This document shows, one piece after another, positions 52,631 to 62,309 of a stretch of 64,000 bases of DNA. Both the position numbers and the translations under genes were made by a program. Where the stretch lies: assembly GCA_018052705.1 (NCBI GenBank), contig JAGPMW010000001.1, positions 62,001 to 126,000 of the forward strand. Direction: 5' to 3'. Positions within the stretch are counted from its first letter, which is position 1; each line of letters starts with the position of its first letter. The stretch comes from Selenomonas sp. (GTDB lineage: Bacteria > Bacillota > Negativicutes > Selenomonadales > Selenomonadaceae). Below the pieces are notes generated by a model. That model worked only from the letters and a program-made list of their open reading frames with translations. It was not told the DNA's origin and did not search any database.

Positions 52631-54937
52631 TTATGCTTTTGTGATTGGTGCATATTTTTGCATCAGGCCCTTCACGCCCTGATCTGGGAAAGCAATCTTG
52701 AGCTCGACTTCGTCGTCCTGTCCCTTGACTGACACGACCGTACCGATACCCCATTTGCCATGCTGAGCCTTATCGCCGACTTTCCACTTGACACTCGTAT
52801 CCGGCCGGATAATGCCCGCCTGTGGCTGGACGCTGATATTTTTCTGTCCCAGCGCATTCATGGCCTCCAGTGCCGACTGCGGCTTGCCGCTAAAGCTCAC
52901 ACCATGGCCCATCTGGTTTGGCCCCGGCTGGAAACTCATGAAGCCATTACGCTGCTGTGCCCCATAGTGATCCGCATTGGCAAAGCCGAAGGCATTAGCG
53001 CGTGGCACCAGCCGCTCGACATAGTCCTCCGGAATCTCGGCCAGGAACCGGGATGGCGGGAACGCATTGGTCTTACCATAGATAGTCCGCTGCCGCGCAT
53101 TGGTCAGATACAGTTTGCGCTGGGCCCGGGTAATGCCGACGTAGCAGGTACGGCGCTCCTCCTCAATCTCATTGTCATCCATGAGCGTGCGGGAATGAGG
53201 AAACAGTCCCTCCTCCATGCCGATCATGAACACGATAGGAAACTCGAGGCCCTTGGCCGAGTGCAGCGTCATGAGCGTTACGCGGTCATCTTCCATTTCC
53301 GCATTGTCAATATCCGATACCAGTGACAGCTGTGACAGGAATGTCTCGAGATTCGGCGTTTCCTCGCTCTTCTCAAAATCTCTGGCCACACCGATAAACT
53401 CGCGCAGATTCTCGATCCGCGACTCGTTCTCCGGCTTGTTTTCCGCCTTGAGCTCGGCCAGATAGCCTGACTCATCCAGCACCTTCTGGATCAGGTCATC
53501 CAGATGCATATTCGCCTGATAGCCCATAAACTGGAAAATGAACGCTGAGAAGAGCTCCAGCGGCTTCTTGACGCGGGCCGTGATCCCCGGTATCTCATCG
53601 AGCGCATCCGGATTGGAAATCACATCGAACATCGTCAGCTCATGTTCCTCCGCATAAGCCGCGATCTTGCCCAGCGAAGTCGCACCCAGCCCACGCTTCG
53701 GCACATTGATGATCCGCATGAGACTGACCGTATCAAGCGGATTGTAGATGACGCGCAGATAGGCAAGAACATCCTTGATCTCCTTGCGGTCATAGAACTT
53801 CAGACCGCCGACCATCGTATAGGGTATGCCCGCGCGCATGAAGGTTTCCTCGATGACACGCGACTGCGCATTGGTCCGGTACAGAATGGCCATATCCCCA
53901 TAGGAGGCATTGAATATCGTCTTCTGCTTCGTAATCGTCGTTGTAATGAACTGCCCCTCATCCCGCTCATCACGGGCCTCATAGGTCGTCAGCTTCTCAC
54001 CGGTCGCATTGTCCGTCCAGAGCTCTTTCTTCTTGCGGTTGATATTATGCTCGATGACCGCATTTGCTGCCGCCAGGATATTCTTCGTTGACCGATAGTT
54101 CTGCTCCAGCTTGATTGTGTGTGACTCAGGATAATCCTGCTCGAAATCCATGATATTACGGATATCTGCACCACGCCAGCCATAGATGGACTGATCCGCA
54201 TCACCGACAACGCAGAGATTATGATGCTGAGCAGCGAGGATCTTTGTCAGCTGATACTGGGCCCCATTCGTATCCTGATACTCATCGACAAGAATGTACT
54301 TGAACCGCCGCTGGTACTTCGTACGGATCTCTTCATTTTCCTCGAGCAGTACCACGGATACCATCAGCAGGTCATCGAAATCAAGCGCATTGTTCGTACG
54401 CAGTTTGCGGGCATAGGACTTATATACCTCCGCCACCTTCTTCTGGAAGAAGTTTTCCGCATCCCGCTCCATCGCCTTTGGCCCCATCAGCTGATTCTTG
54501 GCATTCGATATCGCATTTTGGATAGCATTCGGCGCATACTGCTTCGGATCGAGGTTCAGCTCTTTCAGGCAGTCCTTGATGACCACCTGACTGTCACTGC
54601 TGTCATAAATGACAAAATTCCGCTTATAGATGTCTGTAGCCTCGATCTCCCGGCGGAGGAACCGTGCGCAGAATGAATGGAACGTACTGAGCCAGACATC
54701 TTTTGCACCCTCACCGATCAGGCGGTCGACACGCTCGCGCATCTCCGTCGCTGCCTTATTGGTAAAGGTGATCGCCAGAATGCTCCACGGTGCGACGTCA
54801 TGAGCCAAAAGATTGGCAATCTTGCACGTCAATACCTTTGTCTTGCCCGAACCGGCACCTGCCATGATCAGCAGTGGTCCGTCCGTATGCTCTACGGCCT
54901 TTTTCTGCGCGGGATTCAGCCCCTCGAATATATCCAA
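52631..54937 (-). CDS. pcrA: ATP-dependent DNA helicase PcrA (UvrD/Rep family)
   Basis: PcrA is the 3'-5' SF1A helicase used in repair and plasmid replication. The 768 residues show motif I AGAGSGKT (26-33), Ia ITFTNKAA, II LVDEYQDTN, III VGDADQSIYGWRGAD, IV-VI (LEQNYRST, TLHSAKGLEF, YVGITRAQ). The C-terminal Tudor-like domain that contacts RNA polymerase is present (WKVGDKAQHGKWGIGTVV). It stands alone on the minus strand. Confidence 0.97.
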   Translation of the reverse strand: MDIFEGLNPAQKKAVEHTDGPLLIMAGAGSGKTKVLTCKIANLLAHDVAPWSILAITFTNKAATEMRERVDRLIGEGAKDVWLSTFHSFCARFLRREIEATDIYKRNFVIYDSSDSQVVIKDCLKELNLDPKQYAPNAIQNAISNAKNQLMGPKAMERDAENFFQKKVAEVYKSYARKLRTNNALDFDDLLMVSVVLLEENEEIRTKYQRRFKYILVDEYQDTNGAQYQLTKILAAQHHNLCVVGDADQSIYGWRGADIRNIMDFEQDYPESHTIKLEQNYRSTKNILAAANAVIEHNINRKKKELWTDNATGEKLTTYEARDERDEGQFITTTITKQKTIFNASYGDMAILYRTNAQSRVIEETFMRAGIPYTMVGGLKFYDRKEIKDVLAYLRVIYNPLDTVSLMRIINVPKRGLGATSLGKIAAYAEEHELTMFDVISNPDALDEIPGITARVKKPLELFSAFIFQFMGYQANMHLDDLIQKVLDESGYLAELKAENKPENESRIENLREFIGVARDFEKSEETPNLETFLSQLSLVSDIDNAEMEDDRVTLMTLHSAKGLEFPIVFMIGMEEGLFPHSRTLMDDNEIEEERRTCYVGITRAQRKLYLTNARQRTIYGKTNAFPPSRFLAEIPEDYVERLVPRANAFGFANADHYGAQQRNGFMSFQPGPNQMGHGVSFSGKPQSALEAMNALGQKNISVQPQAGIIRPDTSVKWKVGDKAQHGKWGIGTVVSVKGQDDEVELKIAFPDQGVKGLMQKYAPITKA

Positions 54938-54999
54938 AATAACCTCCTGATATTCTCTACTAAACGATTAAATGATTGTTCTGCTGCCCCTCTGAAAGT

Positions 55000-55032
55000 A
55001 AAAAGCCCGCCCTAGTGTTAGAGCGGACCTTT
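55000..55032 (-). terminator. Intrinsic terminator after the pyrophosphatase gene
   Basis: On the minus strand AGGTCCGCTCT and AGGGCGGGCT pair with G-U positions around a 6-base loop, followed by TTTTTAC. Confidence 0.65.
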
Positions 55033-55046
55033 CATCCCATCAGACC

Positions 55047-56699
55047 TTACTTCGTCTTGGCAATGCGCTTCACTGCCTCGGAAAGTGGCGGGACAATCTG
55101 CTTCTTACGGCTCATGACGCCCGGCAGGTACACATGCGTACCGCTGGCATCCTTCTTGAACGCCTCGCCGATCAACGTCTTCGGCGAGCCAGCATACAGG
55201 AGATGCGTCGACTCCTCAAGGATATCCGTAATCATGAGCAGGCTCATATCAAAGCCTTCCTTCTCACAGATATTCGACATCGCCTCGATAAGCTGCGGCT
55301 CAAGGTCCATGACTTCTTTCGTATCCATCACCGAAATCTGGCTGACAATGATACGATAGTCGCCGATCTGGAATTCTTTGAGGTCATTCTTGGCAATCTC
55401 TGCTGGCGTCATATCACCAATGCCAGATCCAGCCTTGAGCATATCCATACCATAGGTATTGATGTCAACGCCGGCAATCTCAGCCAGACGCGTAGCGGTC
55501 TTCTTGTCGTACTCCGTACACGTCGGGGATTTGAAGAGCACCGTATCGGAGACAATGGCCGACAGCAGCAGACCAGCAACAGATGCCGGGATATCGATAT
55601 CATTCTGCCAGTGCATATTCGCCACAATCGTGGCCGTACAGCCGACCGGCTCTGCATGCGTATAGATCGGCTCACTCGTCTGGATGCCACCAAGACGGTG
55701 ATGGTCGATGATCTCGAGAATCTTGGCTTCCTCGATCCCCTCGACCGCCTGACCGCGCTCGTTATGGTCAACGAGGATTACGCGCTCACGCTCCGGCACC
55801 ATGAGATTGTCACGGCTGATGATACCGGCCAGATGGCCATTTTCGATGACCGGATAGTTCCGGTAGTTCGTCTCTTCCATCGTACCCTTGATATCAGACA
55901 GCATATCCATCGGCTTGAAGCAGACTGGATTCTCATGCATGATGCGGCGGATTGGCACGCACTGGTTAATCATGCGGGCTACCGTATAGGTGTCATACGG
56001 CGTCGACAGCACAAAGAGACCGCGCTTCTCGGCTTCCTCGATGACATCAGCCGAAACACGGCCGCTGCCCGTTACGATCAGGCAGGAAATCCCCTGATTG
56101 AGAATATCAATGAGCGTCTCATCGTGGCGGTCGCCAACAAGCACAATATCATTCTTCTCAATGACTCTCTGGATCATCTTGACCGAGCCGGCAGCAATGC
56201 GGACATTGCCCTGGACGAACTCGCCTTCTTCGCCAGCGACCAGAACCTTACTGTCCGTAGCCGCGATGACATCACGATAGCGCACGCGCATATCGGACAG
56301 GTTCTGCATACCCAGCTCCTGGAAATAGCGCTTCGCCAGATCCGAAACCGTAACAATGCCGACCATGATTCCCTTGCTGTCCGTCACGGGGACCGAACGA
56401 AGATCATGAGCCCGCATCACTTCACCCAGATGACGCAGCGTATCATGCTGGCGGACAACAATCTTGCAGTCCAGCAGCACGTCCTTGACCCGCGGATACA
56501 GATCAGTAATAAGCTCTGGCTGCTCCGTTTTGAAGCGCTCCAGCGCATACTTCGTCTCGGCATTGACCTTGCCAGCGCGAGCGGCAACAACATTCTCGCC
56601 GAGCGCCTGCTTCAGATGTGCATAACCGATAGCAGAGCAAATCGAGTCCGTATCTGGATTGCGATGGCCAATTGCATAAATAGGTTTTGTACTTTTCAT
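55047..56699 (-). CDS. ppaC: Manganese-dependent inorganic pyrophosphatase with CBS-DRTGG regulatory insert
   Basis: Family II pyrophosphatase hydrolyses PPi using Mn/Co. The 550-residue protein has the N-terminal DHH site (AIGHRNPDTDSICSA), then CBS1, a DRTGG domain (VIEKNDIVLVGDRHD) and CBS2 inserted at about 65-300, then LVDHNERGQ, IIDHHRLGG and the C-terminal DHHA2 domain. CBS domains bind adenine nucleotides and tune activity. ATG at 56699 starts MKSTKPIYAIGH; the ribosome site GAGGAGG is 12 bases upstream. Confidence 0.94.
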   Translation of the reverse strand: MKSTKPIYAIGHRNPDTDSICSAIGYAHLKQALGENVVAARAGKVNAETKYALERFKTEQPELITDLYPRVKDVLLDCKIVVRQHDTLRHLGEVMRAHDLRSVPVTDSKGIMVGIVTVSDLAKRYFQELGMQNLSDMRVRYRDVIAATDSKVLVAGEEGEFVQGNVRIAAGSVKMIQRVIEKNDIVLVGDRHDETLIDILNQGISCLIVTGSGRVSADVIEEAEKRGLFVLSTPYDTYTVARMINQCVPIRRIMHENPVCFKPMDMLSDIKGTMEETNYRNYPVIENGHLAGIISRDNLMVPERERVILVDHNERGQAVEGIEEAKILEIIDHHRLGGIQTSEPIYTHAEPVGCTATIVANMHWQNDIDIPASVAGLLLSAIVSDTVLFKSPTCTEYDKKTATRLAEIAGVDINTYGMDMLKAGSGIGDMTPAEIAKNDLKEFQIGDYRIIVSQISVMDTKEVMDLEPQLIEAMSNICEKEGFDMSLLMITDILEESTHLLYAGSPKTLIGEAFKKDASGTHVYLPGVMSRKKQIVPPLSEAVKRIAKTK

Positions 56700-56873
56700 A
56701 GTAAGACAATTCCTCCTCAATATCGTTACGAACCACAGTTTCCTGCGTCGCCTCTTACATAGTCTACCAAACATTATAGCGCAAAGACCCGCGCTCCGTC
56801 CAGTCATCACGGCCTTTCTCCCGAAATTTATTTCCTCCTGACAGACCTCATCCGCCCTGACCAGGCAATGCTT

Positions 56874-56902
56874 TTGTCATCTGGCGGCATTTCCGCTATA
56901 AT
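56874..56902 (+). promoter_or_regulatory. Promoter of the TtcA-like gene
   Basis: TTGTCA (56874-56879) and TATAAT (56897-56902) are 17 bases apart, about 45 bases before the ATG at 56948. Confidence 0.8.
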
Positions 56903-56947
56903 AGTAGTGTTCTACTCCAACTGTATGATAAGTGAGGTTATAATCCA

Positions 56948-57754
56948 ATGAAGATAAACATCCCCCAGCTCTATTTCAGCAAACTCATGCGTGCAATTGT
57001 CGAGTTCGAGATGATTGAGGATGGCGACCATATCCTCATCGGTGTCTCCGGCGGCAAAGACAGTATTTTCCTGGCGTATGCCTTGGCCATCCTGCGGCAG
57101 CGTCTGCATAAAGACTTCCGTGTATCCGCCCTGACGATCAACCCGATGTTCAAGGACGAAAACACCGGCCTGCCAGCCCCGTTTGACACGGAACGGATCA
57201 AGCAGTTCATGCAATCGCTGGAGATCCCCTACGATACTATCGATGTCGATATCGCGGGAGCTATCGAGGAGCAGGCTGGCAAAAGCCCCTGCTTCACCTG
57301 TGCCTACTTCCGACGTGGCGCCATGAACCATTATGCCGTCGAACATGGCATGAACAAGATTGCCTATGCCCACCATAATGATGATGCCGTCGAGACTTTC
57401 CTCATGAGCCTCCTGTATTCCGGGCAGCTCAACACCTTCACCCCCAAAACATACCTTGACCGTACGGGGCTGACCGTCATCCGGCCACTCGTCTACTTCC
57501 GCGAAAAAGAAATTATCGAGGCCATCCCCTATCATGGATTCCAGCCCGTCCCCTCACCCTGCCCGCACGATGGCAACACCATCCGCCAGACCGTAAAGGA
57601 ACTCATCGTCCAGCTTGAAAAAACCACCCCAGACCTTTACGACCATCTGGCCTCCGGCATGCGTCAGGGGGCACTCGGAGAACTTTGGCCCGCTACCAGG
57701 ACCCGCGATGAGATGCGCGATACCTATTTCCGCTACCTGGGTCGGAAGAACTGA
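56948..57754 (+). CDS. TtcA-like tRNA thiolation / PP-loop ATPase
   Basis: This 268-residue PP-loop protein has SGGKDS at about 34-39 and the cysteine pair PCFTC at about 114-118 followed by RRGAMNHYA, matching the TtcA/TtuA-type tRNA 2-thiolation enzymes. TtcA makes 2-thiocytidine at position 32 with an Fe-S cluster. A further CPH segment (SPCPHDG) near residue 203 fits the third cysteine of the cluster. The exact tRNA position modified is unproven. Confidence 0.87.
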   Translation: MKINIPQLYFSKLMRAIVEFEMIEDGDHILIGVSGGKDSIFLAYALAILRQRLHKDFRVSALTINPMFKDENTGLPAPFDTERIKQFMQSLEIPYDTIDVDIAGAIEEQAGKSPCFTCAYFRRGAMNHYAVEHGMNKIAYAHHNDDAVETFLMSLLYSGQLNTFTPKTYLDRTGLTVIRPLVYFREKEIIEAIPYHGFQPVPSPCPHDGNTIRQTVKELIVQLEKTTPDLYDHLASGMRQGALGELWPATRTRDEMRDTYFRYLGRKN

Positions 57755-57796
57755 CCTCACAGCGATTTTCACATTCAGAAAGGACGTATATTTTTC

Positions 57797-58270
57797 ATGA
57801 TCCAATGCTATGCATTATTCTGGCTTTGTTTCTCCACCGTGATTTTCAAGGCATTCCTCAAACAAACGGCAACTAACAGCAGCGACGAGAACACGGAGCA
57901 GGATGAGATTGACTCGCTAGTGAAATTCTTCTCTGGCAAAGCCATCATCCGGCAGTTTCTGATTCTCTCTGCTCTGATTTATACCTTTGACATCGCCGGC
58001 ATGATACTGGTCTATGACTACACCCAGTTACGACCCTGGCAGCTTGGACTTTTCTGTCTGGTCGCAGCCGCCATCCTCATCGACGGTCTGCTGGACTGCC
58101 ACAAACTACGGGAACTAACCCGTACCAAAGAAGCCGACGATCTTTTATCCAAACTCAAGCTTTACATGAAACCAGACACAAATCCCCTGGGGCTGTCCAT
58201 CGCCGCGATAGCTGCGGGCGGCAAGGTTCTTCTTTCTCTGCTGCTGGTTCTCTGGACCGTCTTCCCCTGA
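57797..58270 (+). CDS. Membrane protein of unknown function, 157 aa
   Basis: The protein has four hydrophobic segments (about 4-20, 52-71, 80-98 and 134-155). The loop after the first is acidic (SSDENTEQDEIDSLVKFF); the loop before the last is charged and cytoplasm-like (LRELTRTKEADDLLSKL). GAAAGGA stands before the ATG. It follows the TtcA-like gene by 42 bases and is likely cotranscribed. No family recognised. Confidence 0.72.
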   Translation: MIQCYALFWLCFSTVIFKAFLKQTATNSSDENTEQDEIDSLVKFFSGKAIIRQFLILSALIYTFDIAGMILVYDYTQLRPWQLGLFCLVAAAILIDGLLDCHKLRELTRTKEADDLLSKLKLYMKPDTNPLGLSIAAIAAGGKVLLSLLLVLWTVFP

Positions 58271-58283
58271 GACCAGCCACCAA

Positions 58284-58353
58284 CAAAAAAAGCAGCGTTC
58301 TATCAGTCTCTGGCTCATCTGGGAGCCGTCGCTGATAGGACGCTGCTTTTTTT
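58284..58353. terminator. Strong bidirectional terminator
   Basis: AAAAAAAGCAGCGTTCTATC and GATAGGACGCTGCTTTTTTT pair over about 20 bases with an inner structure, between convergent genes. Confidence 0.88.
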
Positions 58354-58359
58354 ACTGCA

Positions 58360-59349
58360 TCAGATCCTGCCGTAACGGATTCCTGCACTCTGTCCGGCTT
58401 GCTCAGCCGTCTGTATGACCAGTTTTGCGATCTCCAGTCCAGCCTCCATGCGGGCATAATCCTGTTCCGCATAGATCTCAAAAAATGACAGAAATTCATG
58501 AACCATGCGATGTTCATATGTATTGAGCTGCTTCGTCTCAGTTCGTCCCCCCACAGACAAAGTGAAATTCGTCAGCACATTTGGTGCCCCTTCAACATGG
58601 ATATATCCCTTATCGCCCTGAATGGTCAGCCCGCAAGGACTATCTGAATCCTTGGCCCCCACGCAGACGGCCGTAAAATCCGTATACTGCAGCACCAGCA
58701 CACCAGACGTATCGACACCATTGAAGCCTTTATTCGCCATATAATGAACCGTCCGGGGTGCCCCGAATAAGCCAATGACAAAATTCAGGTTATAAATATT
58801 GATATCATACAGCGCCCCGCCATACATAGAGGGGTCCAGCGCCGGCAGTACCGTGCCCTCTTTATAGGCATCATAACGGCTCGAATACTGCGAATAATTA
58901 CACTGGATCAGCTTAATATCGCCCAGTTCGGCCAGTGCCGCCTGAATCCCCCTGAAATTGGGCATGTGCAGCAGCGTCACAGCCTCAAAGAGATATAATC
59001 CTTTGGCCACCGCCAGATCTGCCAGTTCCTTCGTCTCAATATAAGACGATGTCGACGGCTTCTCCAGTATAACATTCTTACCGGCCATCAACGCCTGCTT
59101 GGTATAGCTGTAATGCACACTGTTCACGAGTCCGATATAGACAAAATCAATAGCTGGATCAGCCAGCAGTTCCGCATAGTCCGTATATACCTTCGCAATA
59201 CCAAACTCAGCAGCCATTGCCTCTGCTTTCTCGCGGCTGTGCGGCCGGCCGAATATCGCCTGCCGCGCAATCTTAGCCGCAGGGATTTCCTGCAATGCCG
59301 TAAGTGCTTCCTGAACAATCTTACCCGTACCAATCAATGCCAGTTTCAT
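58360..59349 (-). CDS. Gfo/Idh/MocA family NAD(P)-dependent oxidoreductase
   Basis: The 329-residue protein begins MKLALIGTGKIVQEALTAL, a Rossmann fold. The family EKP motif is in VILEKPSTSSYIETKEL, and the C-terminal sheet domain has GGALYDINIYNLNFVIGLFG. Members oxidise sugars, inositol or dihydrodiols; the substrate here is unknown. ATG at 59349 follows GAGG at 6 bases. It follows the HAD phosphatase gene by 8 bases, suggesting shared carbohydrate metabolism. Confidence 0.9.
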   Translation of the reverse strand: MKLALIGTGKIVQEALTALQEIPAAKIARQAIFGRPHSREKAEAMAAEFGIAKVYTDYAELLADPAIDFVYIGLVNSVHYSYTKQALMAGKNVILEKPSTSSYIETKELADLAVAKGLYLFEAVTLLHMPNFRGIQAALAELGDIKLIQCNYSQYSSRYDAYKEGTVLPALDPSMYGGALYDINIYNLNFVIGLFGAPRTVHYMANKGFNGVDTSGVLVLQYTDFTAVCVGAKDSDSPCGLTIQGDKGYIHVEGAPNVLTNFTLSVGGRTETKQLNTYEHRMVHEFLSFFEIYAEQDYARMEAGLEIAKLVIQTAEQAGQSAGIRYGRI

Positions 59350-59357
59350 CTTGCACC

Positions 59358-60158
59358 TCATTTCAACACATACTGATAAATCGCCTGCGCAAAACCATTT
59401 TCCTCACAGGTATCCGTCTCATAATCACAAACCTGCTTGACATTTCCGCCCGCATTTCCCATGGCGATGCTATGACCGGCAGCCCGCAGCATCGGCAGAT
59501 CGTTATCGCCATCACCAATGGCCATCGTCTCGGCAATGGGAATATGCAGTACCTCGGCCAGCCGCCTGATCCCCGACGCCTTCGAGACCCCCTTGCTGAT
59601 GATCTCCGCATAGCGGGCATTCGACCGCACAGCATCAATCCGCTCCCCAAAACGCTCCTGCAGGATAGCGACCCGCCGATCCGTTTCCTCCGCACTGTCG
59701 GTAATGGACAGCATCTTCGATACCGCGTCATTCTGCGCGTTCAAACCATCCCAGCCGACCAGTTCCCCTACGAGCTGCTGCTCTCTTTCGTAAAACTTTG
59801 CAAACCGGTCATACTCCGCAAAATAGAGTGCATCATGGTTATACGACTGCACATACCAGCCTTGTTTCTGGCAGAAATCTGCAATCTCGCCAACAATATC
59901 TGCGGGCAAAAACTGACTGTACAGCACCGTTCCTGCCGTATCCTTGATCAGTGCTCCATTATAGGTAATGATCGGCACATTCACCCCCAAAGCCTCAGCC
60001 ACCGGCAGGGCAGCCTGATACATACGCCCCGTCGCAATCGTAACCGTGATCCCGGCCTTTACCGCAGCCTGTACTGCCCGGATATTTTCCGGCGAAACCG
60101 TCCGCCCATTCGGCAGCAGCGTACCATCGAGATCGGTGACAAATAATTTTACGGACAT
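59358..60158 (-). CDS. Cof-type HAD family phosphatase
   Basis: This 266-residue phosphatase of subfamily IIB has motif I DLDGTLLPNG at about residue 9, motif II (TIATGRM) near 40, motif III lysine region (SKGVSKASGI) and motif IV GDGDNDLPML near 215. Cof-type enzymes dephosphorylate sugar phosphates, flavin or pyridoxal phosphates. It is encoded just ahead of the oxidoreductase on the same strand. Confidence 0.92.
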   Translation of the reverse strand: MSVKLFVTDLDGTLLPNGRTVSPENIRAVQAAVKAGITVTIATGRMYQAALPVAEALGVNVPIITYNGALIKDTAGTVLYSQFLPADIVGEIADFCQKQGWYVQSYNHDALYFAEYDRFAKFYEREQQLVGELVGWDGLNAQNDAVSKMLSITDSAEETDRRVAILQERFGERIDAVRSNARYAEIISKGVSKASGIRRLAEVLHIPIAETMAIGDGDNDLPMLRAAGHSIAMGNAGGNVKQVCDYETDTCEENGFAQAIYQYVLK

Positions 60159-60204
60159 ATGAAAATCCCCCTTAAAACAACTCCTACTCTGTTGCTATTT
60201 TACC

Positions 60205-60254
60205 ATAAAAGGCGTCATCTTTCCTGCCCCCCAGCAGAAAAGATGACGCCTTAG
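60205..60254 (-). terminator. Intrinsic terminator after the P-type ATPase
   Basis: AAGGCGTCATCTTT (60209-60222) and AAAGATGACGCCTT (60239-60252) pair perfectly; the minus transcript continues into TTTTATGG. Confidence 0.88.
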
Positions 60255-60269
60255 TCAGCAAACAATAGA

Positions 60270-62159
60270 TTACGCGGTCCGAATAAATAAAGCGCGCATG
60301 GCATTGAGCACGGCCAGCACCATCACCCCGACATCGGCAAAGATTGCCGCCCACATATTGGCCAGACCAACAGCGCCCAGCAGCAGCACAAGCACCTTGA
60401 TCCCGATGGCAAACCAGATATTCTGATGGACAATCCGCAGCGTCTTCCGTGCAATCCGCTTTGCCGTTGCGATCTTCAGCGGATCATCATCCATCAGGAC
60501 AACATCGGCAGCCTCAATCGCCGCATCAGAGCCCAGCGCCCCCATGGCGATACCGACATCAGCCCGCGACAACACCGGTGCATCATTGATGCCATCGCCG
60601 ACAAACGCCAGCCGGCCTCTCACTCCCTGACGAGCCGCCAGCAGGTCCTCCAGCTTGCTGACTTTATCCTGTGGCAGAAGCTCACTGAACACCTTGTCTA
60701 TGCCCAGCTGCCCCGCGACATGATCCGCCACCTGACTGGCATCCCCAGTCAGCATAACCGTGCGGTCAACACCGTTCTGGTGCAGCGCTGCAATGGCTTT
60801 CCCCGCATGCGCCTTGACCACATCTGAAATCACAATATGCCCGGCGTATACGCGATTGATCGCAACATGGATAATCGTACCGACCTTGTCACAGTCATGC
60901 CAGTCGGCCCCAACAGCCTCCATCATCCGGCTGTTGCCGACACAGATCACATCTCCATTGACATGCGCCCGGATACCCTGACCAGCAATCTCCTCGACCT
61001 GATCCACCTGACAGTCATCATCCTCATCCGCATAGGCCCGCCGCAGCGAATCGGCGATAGGATGCGTAGAGAAACGCTCCACATGTGCAGCCATATGCAG
61101 CAGCTCCCGTTCATCAAGACTCTCCGGATGAACCGCGGTAACCTGGAATACGCCCTCTGTCAACGTGCCTGTCTTATCAAAGACCACCGTATCCACTTCC
61201 GACAGCGTCTCCAGATAATTCGCACCCTTGACCAGAATGCCCTGCCGGCTGGCACCACCAATCCCGGCAAAGAAACTTAGCGGAATACTGATCACCAGCG
61301 CACAAGGACAGCTGATAACCAGGAAAATCAATGACCGGTACACCCAGTCCCCCCACTCCGGCGCCAGTCCCATACCAAACAGGCGGACCAGCGGCGGCAG
61401 AACAGCCAGTGCAATCGCCGCATATACGACAATCGGCGTATAGACACGGGCGAATTTCGCAATGAAATCCTCGGACTTTGCCTTACGCGAACCGGCTTCT
61501 TCTACCAGCTCGAGAATCTTCGATGCCGTCGACTCCCCAAACGCCCTGGTCGTCCGGACCTTCAGTACCCCATTGCTATTGATACTGCCGCTGATGACCA
61601 CATCGCCGATTCCCGCCTCCCGTGGCAGACTCTCACCAGTCAATGCCACTGTATTGAGTGCCGACTGGCCCTCAACGACCACGCCATCAATCGGAATCTT
61701 CTCACCGGGCCGGACCAAAATCACCGATCCGACGGCAACATCAGCCGGAGAAACCTTCTCCCACTGGCCATTGCTGCATTTCACATTGGCATAATCCGGA
61801 CGGATATCCATCAGCTCACTGATATTGCGGCGGCTGCGGCCAACAGCATAAGACTCGAACCATTCCCCGATCTGGAAGAACAGCATAACAGCAATTCCCT
61901 CCGTATAATCGCCATCCTCATACACGGCCAATGCCATCGCGCCAATCGTAGCTACAGACATCAGCAGGCACTCGTCAAAAGGTCTCCGTTCCCGAATTCC
62001 CTCAGCCGCCTCCAGCAGGATATCATAACCTATAATCAGATAGGGAACCATATAGGCAATAAATCTCATCCAGCCCTGCAATGGCAGCCAGGCCAGCCCG
62101 ATCATCAACCCAGCGGCAATGAGAATGCGGACAAGATTCCGTTTCTGCTTCTCGTTCAT
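60270..62159 (-). CDS. P1B-type heavy-metal translocating ATPase (Zn/Cd/Co type)
   Basis: This pump expels divalent metals. The 629 residues show the actuator motif TGES at about 174-177, the membrane metal site CPC at 284-286 (SCPCALVIS), the phosphorylated Asp328 in DKTGTLT, HP in FSTHPIADSL and GDGINDAPVL. It has no N-terminal HMA metal-binding domain. The last helix carries NMWAAIFADVGVMVLAVLNAMR, where an Asp near the end is typical of the Zn/Cd group (P1B-2). Its promoter carries an ArsR-like operator. Confidence 0.94.
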   Translation of the reverse strand: MNEKQKRNLVRILIAAGLMIGLAWLPLQGWMRFIAYMVPYLIIGYDILLEAAEGIRERRPFDECLLMSVATIGAMALAVYEDGDYTEGIAVMLFFQIGEWFESYAVGRSRRNISELMDIRPDYANVKCSNGQWEKVSPADVAVGSVILVRPGEKIPIDGVVVEGQSALNTVALTGESLPREAGIGDVVISGSINSNGVLKVRTTRAFGESTASKILELVEEAGSRKAKSEDFIAKFARVYTPIVVYAAIALAVLPPLVRLFGMGLAPEWGDWVYRSLIFLVISCPCALVISIPLSFFAGIGGASRQGILVKGANYLETLSEVDTVVFDKTGTLTEGVFQVTAVHPESLDERELLHMAAHVERFSTHPIADSLRRAYADEDDDCQVDQVEEIAGQGIRAHVNGDVICVGNSRMMEAVGADWHDCDKVGTIIHVAINRVYAGHIVISDVVKAHAGKAIAALHQNGVDRTVMLTGDASQVADHVAGQLGIDKVFSELLPQDKVSKLEDLLAARQGVRGRLAFVGDGINDAPVLSRADVGIAMGALGSDAAIEAADVVLMDDDPLKIATAKRIARKTLRIVHQNIWFAIGIKVLVLLLGAVGLANMWAAIFADVGVMVLAVLNAMRALFIRTA

Positions 62160-62194
62160 TCACTTCACTCCTTAAAATTGACGCGCACAACGTA

Positions 62195-62248
62195 TGAGCA
62201 CTTGTTCACTTGATAATCTTATTATAGCATATCGTATCTTAAAAACAA
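62195..62248 (-). promoter_or_regulatory. ATPase promoter with ArsR/SmtB-type operator
   Basis: On the minus strand TTGTTT (62243-62248) and TATAAT (62221-62226) are 16 bases apart. TGAGCA-N2-TGTTCA (62195-62208) lies over the expected start site and matches the 12-2-12 imperfect palindromes bound by ArsR/SmtB metal repressors. No arsR gene is visible in the window. Confidence 0.65.
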
Positions 62249-62263
62249 TCCCTTTCATAGAAA

Positions 62264-62302
62264 AACTGCCTGAACAAATCGGATTGCTCAGGCAGTTCTC
62301 AT
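62264..62302 (-). terminator. Hairpin with T-run upstream of the ATPase promoter
   Basis: On the minus strand GAACTGCCTGA and TCAGGCAGTT pair around a 14-base loop and are followed by TTTTCT. It would stop transcripts entering from the AT-rich islet. Confidence 0.7.
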
Positions 62303-62309
62303 AGCCTAC

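Noticed and set aside
55134..56762. 542-codon open frame opposite the pyrophosphatase gene
   Set aside because: It lies antisense to a clear family II pyrophosphatase, shows no known domain and has His/Arg/Ile-rich composition typical of shadow frames.
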